64,000 bases of DNA, taken from Pseudomonas viridiflava. GTDB lineage: Bacteria > Pseudomonadota > Gammaproteobacteria > Pseudomonadales > Pseudomonadaceae. Of the stretch, positions 44,579 to 52,280 are shown piece by piece. The stretch spans positions 1 to 64,000 of the forward strand of contig NZ_UTKY01000028.1 of the NCBI RefSeq assembly GCF_900583165.1. Reading direction: 5' to 3'. The position numbers and the translations under genes are program-made. The notes below the pieces were generated by a model. It searched no databases and was not told the origin of the DNA. It worked only from the letters and a program-made list of their open reading frames with translations. The stretch's first letter is position 1. Each line of letters starts with the position of its first letter.

Positions 44579-45561
44579 CCCATGCCCGCTTTGAAACAGG
44601 ACCTTCCATGATGGATAGCCGTGTACGCGACGAAGCCGCGCAGTGGTTTGTACGCCTGCAAGACGCCGAACTGAGCGCCGCCGAGCGCCAGCAGTTCGAT
44701 GCGTGGCGTCATGAACAGCCTCAACATCAATATGAGTTCGATGTGCTGCAGGGCTTGTGGAACGCCACGGATGGGCTGCCCAAAGCGCGTTTACAAGCAT
44801 TGTGCGAGGCACCGGCCGAGCGTCCCAAACGGCGTGTCGTATTGCGCTACGCAGTGGCGGCCAGTGGGGTGGCGGTCGCCCTGGGGTTGGGCCTGTTCAG
44901 CGGCCTCAATCACCCCAAGCCCTACAGCGCCGAATTCAGCACGCGCCTGGGCGAGCATCGTCAAGTCACATTGCCGGACGGTTCGATGATGGACCTCAAC
45001 AGCCGCAGCGTGGTGGCGGTGCGCTACGACAGCGGCCGGCGTGGCGTAGAGCTCAAGCAGGGCGAGGCGATGTTCAGCGTCGAGCACGATACCAGTCGGC
45101 CCTTTGTGGTCGCAGCCGGGGCTGGGCAGGTGACGGTCACCGGCACGCGTTTCGACGTACGCCGCGATGAAGAGCAGACCCGCGTGGTGGTCGAGGCGGG
45201 CACGGTGAAGGTGCAGGGGCAGTCACCGGAAAAAGTCGTGACACTGACAGCCGGCCTGGGCACCCATGTGGACAGCCAGGGCCAAGTGGCGGCTTCCTAC
45301 GCGGTAAACGCCGAGGAGCTGACCGCCTGGCGTACCGGCAAACTGGTGTTCAACAACGCTTTGCTGGGGGAAGTGGCGCGGGAAGTCTCGCGCTATCGCG
45401 AGCATCCGCTGCGGGTCAGCACGGGGGCCGTGAGCAACCTGCGCTTGACCAGTGTGTTCAAGGCCAACGACACCGATGCCTTGCTCAAAGCCTTGCCGCA
45501 CATTCTGCCGGTGGCCCTGCGCACCTTGCCGGACGGCAGCCAGGAAATTATTTCGCGCTGA
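44575..45561 (+). CDS. fecR: FecR-family anti-sigma/signal transducer (second module)
   Basis: A 328-residue regulator with an N-terminal DUF4880 domain (EAAQWFVRLQDAELS, FDAWRHEQPQHQ), one membrane segment at about residues 92-111, and a periplasmic FecR domain including GEHRQVTLPDGSMMDLNSRS. Its ATG overlaps the sigma-factor stop (ATGA); ATG 44608 with an upstream AGGA is an alternative start. It should pass the receptor signal to the sigma factor. Confidence 0.92.
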   Translation: MTHARFETGPSMMDSRVRDEAAQWFVRLQDAELSAAERQQFDAWRHEQPQHQYEFDVLQGLWNATDGLPKARLQALCEAPAERPKRRVVLRYAVAASGVAVALGLGLFSGLNHPKPYSAEFSTRLGEHRQVTLPDGSMMDLNSRSVVAVRYDSGRRGVELKQGEAMFSVEHDTSRPFVVAAGAGQVTVTGTRFDVRRDEEQTRVVVEAGTVKVQGQSPEKVVTLTAGLGTHVDSQGQVAASYAVNAEELTAWRTGKLVFNNALLGEVAREVSRYREHPLRVSTGAVSNLRLTSVFKANDTDALLKALPHILPVALRTLPDGSQEIISR

Positions 45562-45658
45562 GATTCAGGTTTTTTTCGAGTTCTTCGTCTTCCCCTGCAA
45601 CTGCAACTGGCTTGCATTAACGGCCGCACGTAATTGCGATCACAGGACAAGGTTCGAC

Positions 45659-48064
45659 GTGAAAAAACTCGCTCTTAACAACAATAAAATCTCCCGCTGG
45701 GCTCCGCTGGCCTTGGCGCTCGCGGTCAGTGCCGCAATGCCTAAGGCCTACGCTGCCGACACCATTCATATCAACGCCCAGCCCCTCGGTGCGGCGTTGA
45801 GCCAACTGGGCCAGCAGACCTCCCTGCAAGTGTTCTTCAGCCCTGACCTGGTCGCGGGCAAGCAAGCGCCCGCCGTCGACGGCAATCTTTCACCGGAACA
45901 AGCCCTGCGCCAATTGCTGCAAGGCAGCGGCCTGGATTATCAGATCGACGCGGGCAACGTGACCTTACGCTCGCTGAGCAGCGGCAGCGGCGAAGCTGGC
46001 GCGCCGCTGGAACTGGGTGCCACCGACATCAAGGTCGTCGGCGACTGGCTCGGCGATGCCAATGCCGAAGTGGTGCAGAACCACCCCGGCGCCCGCACGG
46101 TGATCCGCCGCGAAGCCATGGTGGAGCAGGGCGCCATGAATGTTGGCGATGTGCTGCGCCGGGTTCCGGGTGTGCAGGTGCAAGAGTCCAACGGCACCGG
46201 CGGCAGCGATATTTCACTCAATGTGGGCGTACGTGGCCTGACATCGCGCCTGTCGCCGCGCTCCACCGTTCTGATCGACGGCGTGCCGGCGGCGTTCGCG
46301 CCCTACGGCCAGCCGCAACTGTCGATGGCGCCCATCTCGGCTGGCAACCTCGAAAGCATCGACGTGGTCCGTGGCGCCGGCTCCGTGCGCTACGGGCCAC
46401 AAAACGTTGGCGGCGTGATCAACTTCGTCACCCGTGCGATTCCCGAGAAATTTTCCGGCGAAGTCGGCACGACCCTGCAAACCTCAGCCCACGGTGGTTG
46501 GAAGCACGTCGATAACGCATTTATCGGGGGGACTGCCGACAACGGCATTGGCGTCGCACTGCTGTATTCCGGGGTCAATGGCAACGGCTACCGCAACAGC
46601 AACCACTCCAACGATATCGACGACGTGATCCTCAAGACCCACTGGGCCCCGACCGATCAAGACGACTTCTCGCTGAACTTCCATTACTACGATGCCAGTG
46701 CCGACATGCCCGGGGGCCTGACCCAGCAGCAGTTCGACGCCAACCCCTACCAGTCGGTGCGTGACTGGGACAATTTCAGTGGCCGCCGCAAGGATGTGTC
46801 CTTCAAGTACATCCGCCAGATTGACGACCGTACCCAGGCCGAAGTGCTGACTTACTATTCCGATAGCTTCCGTGGCAGCACTATCGCCAACCGTGATCTG
46901 CTGACAATCGGCTCGTACCCGCGCACCTACTACACCTTCGGCATCGAGCCACGGGTGTCCCATGTGTTTGATATAGGCCCCAGCACCCAGGAAGTCAGTG
47001 TCGGCTATCGCTACCTCAAGGAAGGCATGCACGAGCAGGCCACTATGCTGGGCTTGATCAACAACGTCCCCACCCCAGACGGCCTCAGCGACGGTCATGT
47101 CTACCAGGACCGCACCGGCGGCACCGAGGCCAATGCGTTCTATATCGACAACAAGATCGATATCGGCAAATGGACGATCACCCCAGGCATCCGCTTCGAA
47201 GATATCCGCACCGAATGGCACGACCGCCCGGTTATTTCTCAGACGGGCACCCGCACCACCGAAAAACGCCGCGAAGTGCACAACAACGAACCGCTGCCGG
47301 CCTTGAGCGTGATGTATCACCTCTCGGACGCCTGGAAGCTGTTCGCCAACTACGAGACCTCGTTTGGCAGCCTGCAATACTTCCAGTTGGGCCAGGGCGG
47401 CACGGGCGACCAAACCGCCAACGGTCTGACCCCGGAAAAAGCCAAGACCTACGAAGTGGGTACGCGCTATAACGACAACGTATGGGGCGGCGAGCTGACG
47501 TTCTTCTACATCGACTTCGCGGATGAGCTGCAATACGTCAGCAACGCTGTGGGTTGGACCAACCTTGGCGCCACCAAGCACCAGGGGATCGAAGCCTCGG
47601 CCCACTACGACCTGTCGAACCTCGACCCGCGTCTCGACGGCCTGACCGCCAACGCGGGGTTTACTTACACCAAGGCTACCTCCGAGGGTGACGTACCCTT
47701 TAAAGGCCGTGACCTACCGCTGTATTCCCGTGAAGTGGCGACCTTGGGCCTGCGCTACGACATCAACCACTGGACCCACAACCTCGACGTCTACGCCCAG
47801 TCGGGCCAGCATGCGCCAGGTACCGGTACCACTTACATCACCGACGGCACCGCCGACGGTCGATATGGTGATATACCCGGTTATGTCTCAGTCAACGTGC
47901 GCAGTGGTTATGACTTTGGCGAGCAACTGTCCAACCTGAAACTGGGCGTTGGTGTGAAAAACGTTTTCGATCAGCAGCACTACACGCGCTCCAGTGACAA
48001 TAACTCAGGGCTTTACCTGGGCGAGCCACGGACATTTTTCGTACAAGCCAGTGTCGGATTCTGA
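45659..48064 (+). CDS. fecA: FecA-like TonB-dependent receptor with STN domain
   Basis: A receptor of 801 residues from a GTG start with AAGG upstream. The signal peptide (about residues 1-31) ends at PKAYAAD. The STN domain (about 32-105) contains QPLGAALSQLGQQTSLQVFF. The plug begins near RTVIRREAMVEQGAMNVGDVL, and the barrel ends in FFVQASVGF. The barrel stretch with IGPSTQEVSVGYRYLKEGMH and the overall pattern resemble ferric-citrate receptors, so citrate is a reasonable but unproven ligand. A strong terminator follows. Confidence 0.9.
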   Translation: MKKLALNNNKISRWAPLALALAVSAAMPKAYAADTIHINAQPLGAALSQLGQQTSLQVFFSPDLVAGKQAPAVDGNLSPEQALRQLLQGSGLDYQIDAGNVTLRSLSSGSGEAGAPLELGATDIKVVGDWLGDANAEVVQNHPGARTVIRREAMVEQGAMNVGDVLRRVPGVQVQESNGTGGSDISLNVGVRGLTSRLSPRSTVLIDGVPAAFAPYGQPQLSMAPISAGNLESIDVVRGAGSVRYGPQNVGGVINFVTRAIPEKFSGEVGTTLQTSAHGGWKHVDNAFIGGTADNGIGVALLYSGVNGNGYRNSNHSNDIDDVILKTHWAPTDQDDFSLNFHYYDASADMPGGLTQQQFDANPYQSVRDWDNFSGRRKDVSFKYIRQIDDRTQAEVLTYYSDSFRGSTIANRDLLTIGSYPRTYYTFGIEPRVSHVFDIGPSTQEVSVGYRYLKEGMHEQATMLGLINNVPTPDGLSDGHVYQDRTGGTEANAFYIDNKIDIGKWTITPGIRFEDIRTEWHDRPVISQTGTRTTEKRREVHNNEPLPALSVMYHLSDAWKLFANYETSFGSLQYFQLGQGGTGDQTANGLTPEKAKTYEVGTRYNDNVWGGELTFFYIDFADELQYVSNAVGWTNLGATKHQGIEASAHYDLSNLDPRLDGLTANAGFTYTKATSEGDVPFKGRDLPLYSREVATLGLRYDINHWTHNLDVYAQSGQHAPGTGTTYITDGTADGRYGDIPGYVSVNVRSGYDFGEQLSNLKLGVGVKNVFDQQHYTRSSDNNSGLYLGEPRTFFVQASVGF

Positions 48065-48080
48065 CCTGCAACTGAAACCG

Positions 48081-48114
48081 AAAAATCGCAGCACAATGCT
48101 GCGATTTTTTTTTG
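48081..48114 (+). terminator. Intrinsic terminator of the fecIRA-like operon
   Basis: AAAATCGCAGCA and TGCTGCGATTTT form a perfect 12-bp stem around CAA, followed by a run of T. Confidence 0.93.
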
Positions 48115-48164
48115 CGCGACGATCCAACCTCCTACTCTGTACTCGGCAATTTAGCCCGGCCTCA

Positions 48165-48192
48165 GGAACTGAATCAGACGGGGCGCCACACA
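48165..48192 (+). promoter_or_regulatory. hrp box (HrpL/RspL-dependent promoter)
   Basis: GGAACT, 15 bases, then CCACACA. The published hrp-box consensus in Pseudomonas is GGAACC-N15/16-CCACNNA, so only the sixth base differs. It is 80 bases upstream of the start at 48273 and correctly oriented. Confidence 0.72.
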
Positions 48193-48272
48193 GAGGTTGC
48201 CTGCATTCATTCGCCTGAAACGGCATTGGATAAGCAGGTGACCCCTGAAGCAAAGCCGGACTGGAGATTCAA

Positions 48273-49412
48273 ATGTCAGTATCAGCCCTCGAAAAACACA
48301 TGCCCAGCGCACCCCCGCGTACGCCTCCCCACCAAGCCGAACACAAAAATAATGATGCTTCCCCTGCAGTAGCGAGTGCGCGCAATGCCGGCCCACTCAG
48401 TTTCAGTTCGGGCGATAAACCCGCCAAAGTGATGGGCCAACATGCCGCAATCACTCAAGCACGCCTCGACGGCAATACGTCCCATGGCAACAGCCGCCAC
48501 TCATCGGATGCCGGCTCGCAGGGGATGTTCGGCCAACTCAAGCAGAGCGTGAAGGGTTGGTGCGGTGGGCAGCGGCCACCGTGCCCGCCACCGCCATGCA
48601 ATACCAAGCCACCGTGCCCGCCACCGCCATGCAAGCCCAAGCCGCCGTGCCCACCACCGCCATGCGACACCAAACCGCCGTGCCCGCCACCGCCATGCAA
48701 GCCCAAGCCGCCGTGCCCACCACCGCCATGCGACACCAAACCGCCGTGCCCGCCACCGCCATGCAAGCCCAAGCCACCGTGCCCGCCGCCGCCATGCAGT
48801 ACCAAGCCACCGAAGCCCTGCAAGCCATCCAGGCCTGAGCCCTGTAAGCCCGATCCCTGCTACTCGGACAAACAAAGGGACGACCTGATACGCCAATTGC
48901 TCGATAACTTCGATGCGTTCAAAAAACCGGGCACCTCGTACATTACAACCGACAACATTTCGGACATGGCCAGCAAGCCCTTGACCGGTAATCATCAGCA
49001 GAATCGGAATATCCTTCTCGCTCGTGAGTTGATGAAACACCCGGAGGTCATCAATGCAATTGATCGACACAGCACTACCGGTGCGCTGGATGGTGTGATT
49101 GATCGCAGGAAAATCGAAATGACCCTCGGCAGTCAAAGTCCTCTGAAATACCTGGACGACAATAAACTGGCCGGTGAGATGCTCAAGCACTTCAGTGCAT
49201 TGCAAGATCCCGATAACCCGGATTACATCAACACCGACAAACTGCGTGGCATCGCCCAATGGCCTACTGACGACCCGGTTCACGGCCATCTCGCCTGGAT
49301 TGCACAGGAACTTCTTAAGCGTTCCGACACGTTGGCGTCGGCGGACGGTGGTGACCGCTGGGGTAAAGACGGTTGGATTCATAAGGATACGCTGCGCTAT
49401 ATGGCTCATTGA
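48273..49412 (+). CDS. Pro/Cys-repeat protein with HrpK/HrpF/NolX-like tandem repeats, putative type III secreted protein
   Basis: A 379-residue protein I do not recognise as a named family member. Residues 1-100 are Ser/His/Ala/Gln-rich and polar, like type III secretion N-termini. Residues 102-178 are seven copies of an 11-residue unit PPCPPPPCxxK alternating two variants. From about residue 200, two copies of an 80-residue unit follow (LLDNFDAFKKPGTSYITTDN... and MLKHFSALQDPDNPDYINTDK...), each ending in a GxIxRRKIE or GWIHKDTLR motif. That EF-hand-like layout resembles the repeats of HrpF/NolX/HrpK translocators. The hrp box upstream supports HrpL-type control. The start has GGAG 8 bases upstream. 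No secretion apparatus genes are in the window. Confidence 0.7.
   Translation: MSVSALEKHMPSAPPRTPPHQAEHKNNDASPAVASARNAGPLSFSSGDKPAKVMGQHAAITQARLDGNTSHGNSRHSSDAGSQGMFGQLKQSVKGWCGGQRPPCPPPPCNTKPPCPPPPCKPKPPCPPPPCDTKPPCPPPPCKPKPPCPPPPCDTKPPCPPPPCKPKPPCPPPPCSTKPPKPCKPSRPEPCKPDPCYSDKQRDDLIRQLLDNFDAFKKPGTSYITTDNISDMASKPLTGNHQQNRNILLARELMKHPEVINAIDRHSTTGALDGVIDRRKIEMTLGSQSPLKYLDDNKLAGEMLKHFSALQDPDNPDYINTDKLRGIAQWPTDDPVHGHLAWIAQELLKRSDTLASADGGDRWGKDGWIHKDTLRYMAH
48576..48806 (+). repeat. 33-base coding tandem repeat, seven copies
   Basis: Seven in-frame units encode PPCPPPPC plus NTK, KPK, DTK or STK; the KPK and DTK forms alternate, giving a 66-base higher-order period. Copies differ by few bases, so copy number may vary between strains. 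Confidence 0.9.
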
Positions 49413-49445
49413 TACAGCCACGCCGCAGAATCATTCATTGATCTG

Positions 49446-49476
49446 GGAAATCGCCGCAGGACGGGCGATTTCCTTT
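49446..49476 (+). terminator. Stem-loop after the Pro/Cys-repeat gene
   Basis: GGAAATCGCC and GGCGATTTCC form a perfect 10-bp stem with an 8-base loop, followed by only three T. It is probably a weak terminator. Confidence 0.6.
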
Positions 49477-49485
49477 GGGGGCATT

Positions 49486-49788
49486 ATGACGACGTCTTCT
49501 CTGAACGCTCGCCAGCCAGAGTATCGGCAGCTCGCCAGCACGCAGAGCCATCGTGAAGTACCCGCGGCCACTCGGGAAAAAGAGGCGAGCCCGCAACACC
49601 ATGCTTGCGAAATCCAGCGGATGAAGGAATTCGCCGGTCGGCAGCGGTTCCAGGCGCCAGTCGCCGATGATTTTACCCGCGGCTTGCTGCCACCAGGGCA
49701 GGGCAAGCTTGATGAATCCCGATCACCATTACCGATGCGTCGCACACTCGCGTCAGTGATCCTGGGATTAAGGAGCCTGTGCACTTAG
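49486..49788 (+). CDS. Small hypothetical protein in the type III-like locus
   Basis: A 100-residue open frame from ATG 49486 with a GGGGGC ribosome-like site. Its polar N-terminus (MTTSSLNARQPEYRQLAS) resembles the neighbours' N-termini in composition, but I recognise no domain. It sits between the two hrp-box genes and lacks its own hrp box. It may be a real small gene, a remnant of another effector-like gene, or spurious. Confidence 0.35.
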   Translation: MTTSSLNARQPEYRQLASTQSHREVPAATREKEASPQHHACEIQRMKEFAGRQRFQAPVADDFTRGLLPPGQGKLDESRSPLPMRRTLASVILGLRSLCT

Positions 49789-49892
49789 CAGCGGGCTGAC
49801 GAACCTCATGTGCCGAATGCCTTCAAACAAGATTGATTCAGGCACCGTGCCATAACCGTTTACATACTGTCATTGCTCGGCACTCGCTACTC

Positions 49893-49920
49893 GGAACTTT
49901 TGCATTTGATCCGCCACATA
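49893..49920 (+). promoter_or_regulatory. Second hrp box
   Basis: GGAACT, 15 bases, then CCACATA: the same one-base variant and the same spacing as the box at 48165. It lies 96 bases upstream of the start at 50017. Confidence 0.7.
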
Positions 49921-50016
49921 TCGAGGGCGCGCTTCACTGGAGTCTGCTGAGTGACTTCGGCCATTTTTTCGTGGTTTCCAGATAAGCGTGTATACGGAAA
50001 TGGCTGGAGATGAAGT

Positions 50017-50379
50017 ATGACAATTAACGGTGTAACACCTCTTGGAGTACCTGGGGTTAGAGGGGGGATAGATGAGCGTGCAATGCCAGCAACGCCCATT
50101 ATCCAAAGACCTTGCGATGACCAACGTATTTCGTGGGAGGTGCAGCCAAAGCGGCGTGTGCCCGGTCGCGAGGCCTTGTCTTCGCTACGCTACCAAGCGC
50201 TGCAAATGACGCCGGTTATCCGCGCGAATACCACGCCGCCCGGCCAGCACTCGACGGACAGGCAGCTGGCGAGTGAGCTGGACAAGAGCTTCGGTGAGCT
50301 GCATTCCTTTTTGAGTGATGGACGCTTGACGCAATCCTCTCTGCGCAGAATCGCTGCACAAGAGTTGTTGGGAGATTAG
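50017..50379 (+). CDS. N-terminal part of a probably frameshifted HrpK/HrpF-like repeat protein
   Basis: A 120-residue frame with GGAG 8 bases before ATG. The polar N-terminus is followed from about residue 88 by LASELDKSFGELHSFLSDGRLTQSSLRRIAAQ, which aligns by eye with the repeat unit of the protein at 48273. The frame stops in the middle of that repeat, and the rest continues in the next frame at 50381. The simplest reading is one gene broken by a single-base frameshift near 50370-50383, so this may be a pseudogene. A hrp box lies upstream. Confidence 0.6.
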   Translation: MTINGVTPLGVPGVRGGIDERAMPATPIIQRPCDDQRISWEVQPKRRVPGREALSSLRYQALQMTPVIRANTTPPGQHSTDRQLASELDKSFGELHSFLSDGRLTQSSLRRIAAQELLGD

Positions 50380-50380
50380 C

Positions 50381-50929
50381 GTGCGGGACCGCATTATCCT
50401 GGTGGTCAGGGAGATTCTTAAACGCCCACAATTGAACGACGCGATTATTGATTTCGAGGGATTTATCACTCGCGACAGCCTAAGGGCCGCCGCGTCAGCA
50501 TTACCGGGCAACAGTTCTCACAGCGCCTTCAGCCAGGACCCATTTCATGGGCAGTGCAACGCCAAAGTCGTGATGGCGCTGCAAGGCTATTTCAAGCAGT
50601 TAAAGGACACGACCAAAGATCGGAAAGGTTTTTTCGAAGCGCTGGAGTACGTGGAAATCACCCTGCTCAGAAGGGTGATGAGTGACCCGGACGAGACCGA
50701 TCACCAAGGTCAGCCAAAATTAGAGCCGATGACCGGGCTGCCCGAAAAAAAATACAGCGAACACTGTGTGTACACGGCCAAAAACATCATCGAGAGGCCG
50801 GGGCTATTAAGGTCACTGGAGTGCGCCAACGCCCCCCGGCTGTTTGGCCGACCCCGGCATAAAGGGTGGCTAAGCAATAAAAGCCTGGAGCGCTGGCTTG
50901 AACAGTACGCAGTGCATAAAGCCAGGTAG
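50381..50929 (+). CDS. C-terminal part of the frameshifted HrpK/HrpF-like repeat protein
   Basis: A 182-residue frame with a GTG start and no real ribosome site. It opens with RDRIILVVREILKRPQLNDAI, which matches the second half of the repeat in the 48273 protein (NRNILLARELMKHPEVINAI). It completes that unit with GFITRDSLRAAA and carries a second unit ending GWLSNKSLERWLE. It therefore looks like the continuation of the gene beginning at 50017. If a separate protein is made it would need reinitiation, since the upstream stop is two bases before. Confidence 0.6.
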   Translation: MRDRIILVVREILKRPQLNDAIIDFEGFITRDSLRAAASALPGNSSHSAFSQDPFHGQCNAKVVMALQGYFKQLKDTTKDRKGFFEALEYVEITLLRRVMSDPDETDHQGQPKLEPMTGLPEKKYSEHCVYTAKNIIERPGLLRSLECANAPRLFGRPRHKGWLSNKSLERWLEQYAVHKAR

Positions 50930-50954
50930 CCAGCGGTATTGAGAGGCGAGTGTG

Positions 50955-52106
50955 CTACACCTTGAGGATTTTGCCGCTGATGGCGACCGCTGCCAGTAAT
51001 AACGCGATCAGCACAAAGGCCGTGTTCAGACTGCTGCCGTGGGCAATAAAGCCGATCATCGCCGGGCCCGCAAGGATGCCGGCATACCCCAGGGTCGTGA
51101 TGGCGGGTACCGCGATATGTTCGGGCATGACCTTTTGCTTGCCGACGGCGGTGTACAACACCGGCACGATATTCGAGCAACCCGCGCCCACCAGGGCATA
51201 CCCCAACAGAGCGGTTCCCCAGCCCGGAAGCAGCGTGGTGAGCAGCATCCCCGCGGTAGCCAGCGCGCCGCCGATCACGATCACACGGGTGGCGCCGAGA
51301 CGCCGCACGATGGCATCGCCGGTCAGGCGCCCTGCGGTCATGGTCAGGGCAAACGCGGCGTAGCCCAAGCCGGCGTAGGCTTCATCCAGGTCGCGCTCGG
51401 CGCTGAGGAACACTGCGCTCCAATCCAGCACCGCGCCCTCGGCCAGAAACACGATAAAACACAGGCAGCCTATAAACAGCACGACACCGTGGGGTACCGC
51501 AAAGGCCGGGCCTGAGCTTTCACTGCCGTAAGGCAACAGGTGCGGCCCTGCCTTGAGCAACGCTGCGGCCATGATCACAATCACCACCAGGGTTGCCTGC
51601 AACGGTGACAAACCCAGCCCCAGCAAACCTGCAACCCCCGCCGCGCCAACAATCCCCCCCAGGCTGAACAACCCGTGGAAACCCGACATCATGGTTTTGC
51701 CGCTGGCACGCTCGACGATTACCGCTTGCAGGTTGACCGTGGAGTCCACCGCACCTAGGCCGGCGCCAAACAGAAACAACCCGGCGATCAGCAGCGGAAT
51801 CGAGCTGGCCGTGGCCAGCATCGGCAGGGCCAGACAAATCATGATTGTGCCGACCGTCAGCACACGTCGGCAGCCGTAGCGCGAGGCCAAGCCACCTGCC
51901 ACGGGCATCGCGATGATCGATCCCACCCCCAGGCATAACAGCAGCAAGCCCAACGTGCCTTCATTGAGTTGCGCGCGAGCCTTGGCGTAAGGCACCAAGG
52001 GCGCCCACGCGGCGATGCCGAAACCGGCGATAAAAAACGCGATACGGGTCGACATTTGCTCCAGTCGCCCGGGAACCACGGGCGCTGAGGGGGGGAGTGC
52101 AGTCAT
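50955..52106 (-). CDS. MFS transporter
   Basis: A 383-residue major facilitator protein with about 12 hydrophobic segments. ASRYGCRRVLT after segment 2 stands where MFS motif A lies, and GDAIVRRLGATRVI is in the second half. It resembles the FucP/YbjJ-like group, with an SGFHGLFSLGGIVGAA helix typical of it. The substrate is unknown. ATG 52106 has AAGGA 6 bases upstream; the much longer open frame upstream is the shadow of the divergent gene. Confidence 0.87.
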   Translation of the reverse strand: MTALPPSAPVVPGRLEQMSTRIAFFIAGFGIAAWAPLVPYAKARAQLNEGTLGLLLLCLGVGSIIAMPVAGGLASRYGCRRVLTVGTIMICLALPMLATASSIPLLIAGLFLFGAGLGAVDSTVNLQAVIVERASGKTMMSGFHGLFSLGGIVGAAGVAGLLGLGLSPLQATLVVIVIMAAALLKAGPHLLPYGSESSGPAFAVPHGVVLFIGCLCFIVFLAEGAVLDWSAVFLSAERDLDEAYAGLGYAAFALTMTAGRLTGDAIVRRLGATRVIVIGGALATAGMLLTTLLPGWGTALLGYALVGAGCSNIVPVLYTAVGKQKVMPEHIAVPAITTLGYAGILAGPAMIGFIAHGSSLNTAFVLIALLLAAVAISGKILKV

Positions 52107-52280
52107 GAAAAATCCTTGGTCTTGCGTCCAGTGAACGATGTGCGGCGCAACATCCTTGCACATCAGGGCGCAGGGTGCGAGCCGCTGCCCACAACGGGTC
52201 TGATCTGTAATACGCTGCCGGACAACTGTGCAAGTAACTGGATGGATTGGCTTCATGAAGATTCTCTGGCAGGTGACGGG

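Noticed and set aside
48576..48806. Regular 33-base repeats that could suggest a CRISPR array
   Set aside because: The units are contiguous with no spacers, keep the reading frame and encode a Pro/Cys repeat.
48501..49421. Long minus-strand open frame of 306 codons opposite the repeat gene
   Set aside because: Its repeat part is a mirror of the Pro/Cys repeat (Arg/Trp/Ala-rich low complexity), it has no family motif, and the plus strand has a ribosome site and hrp box.
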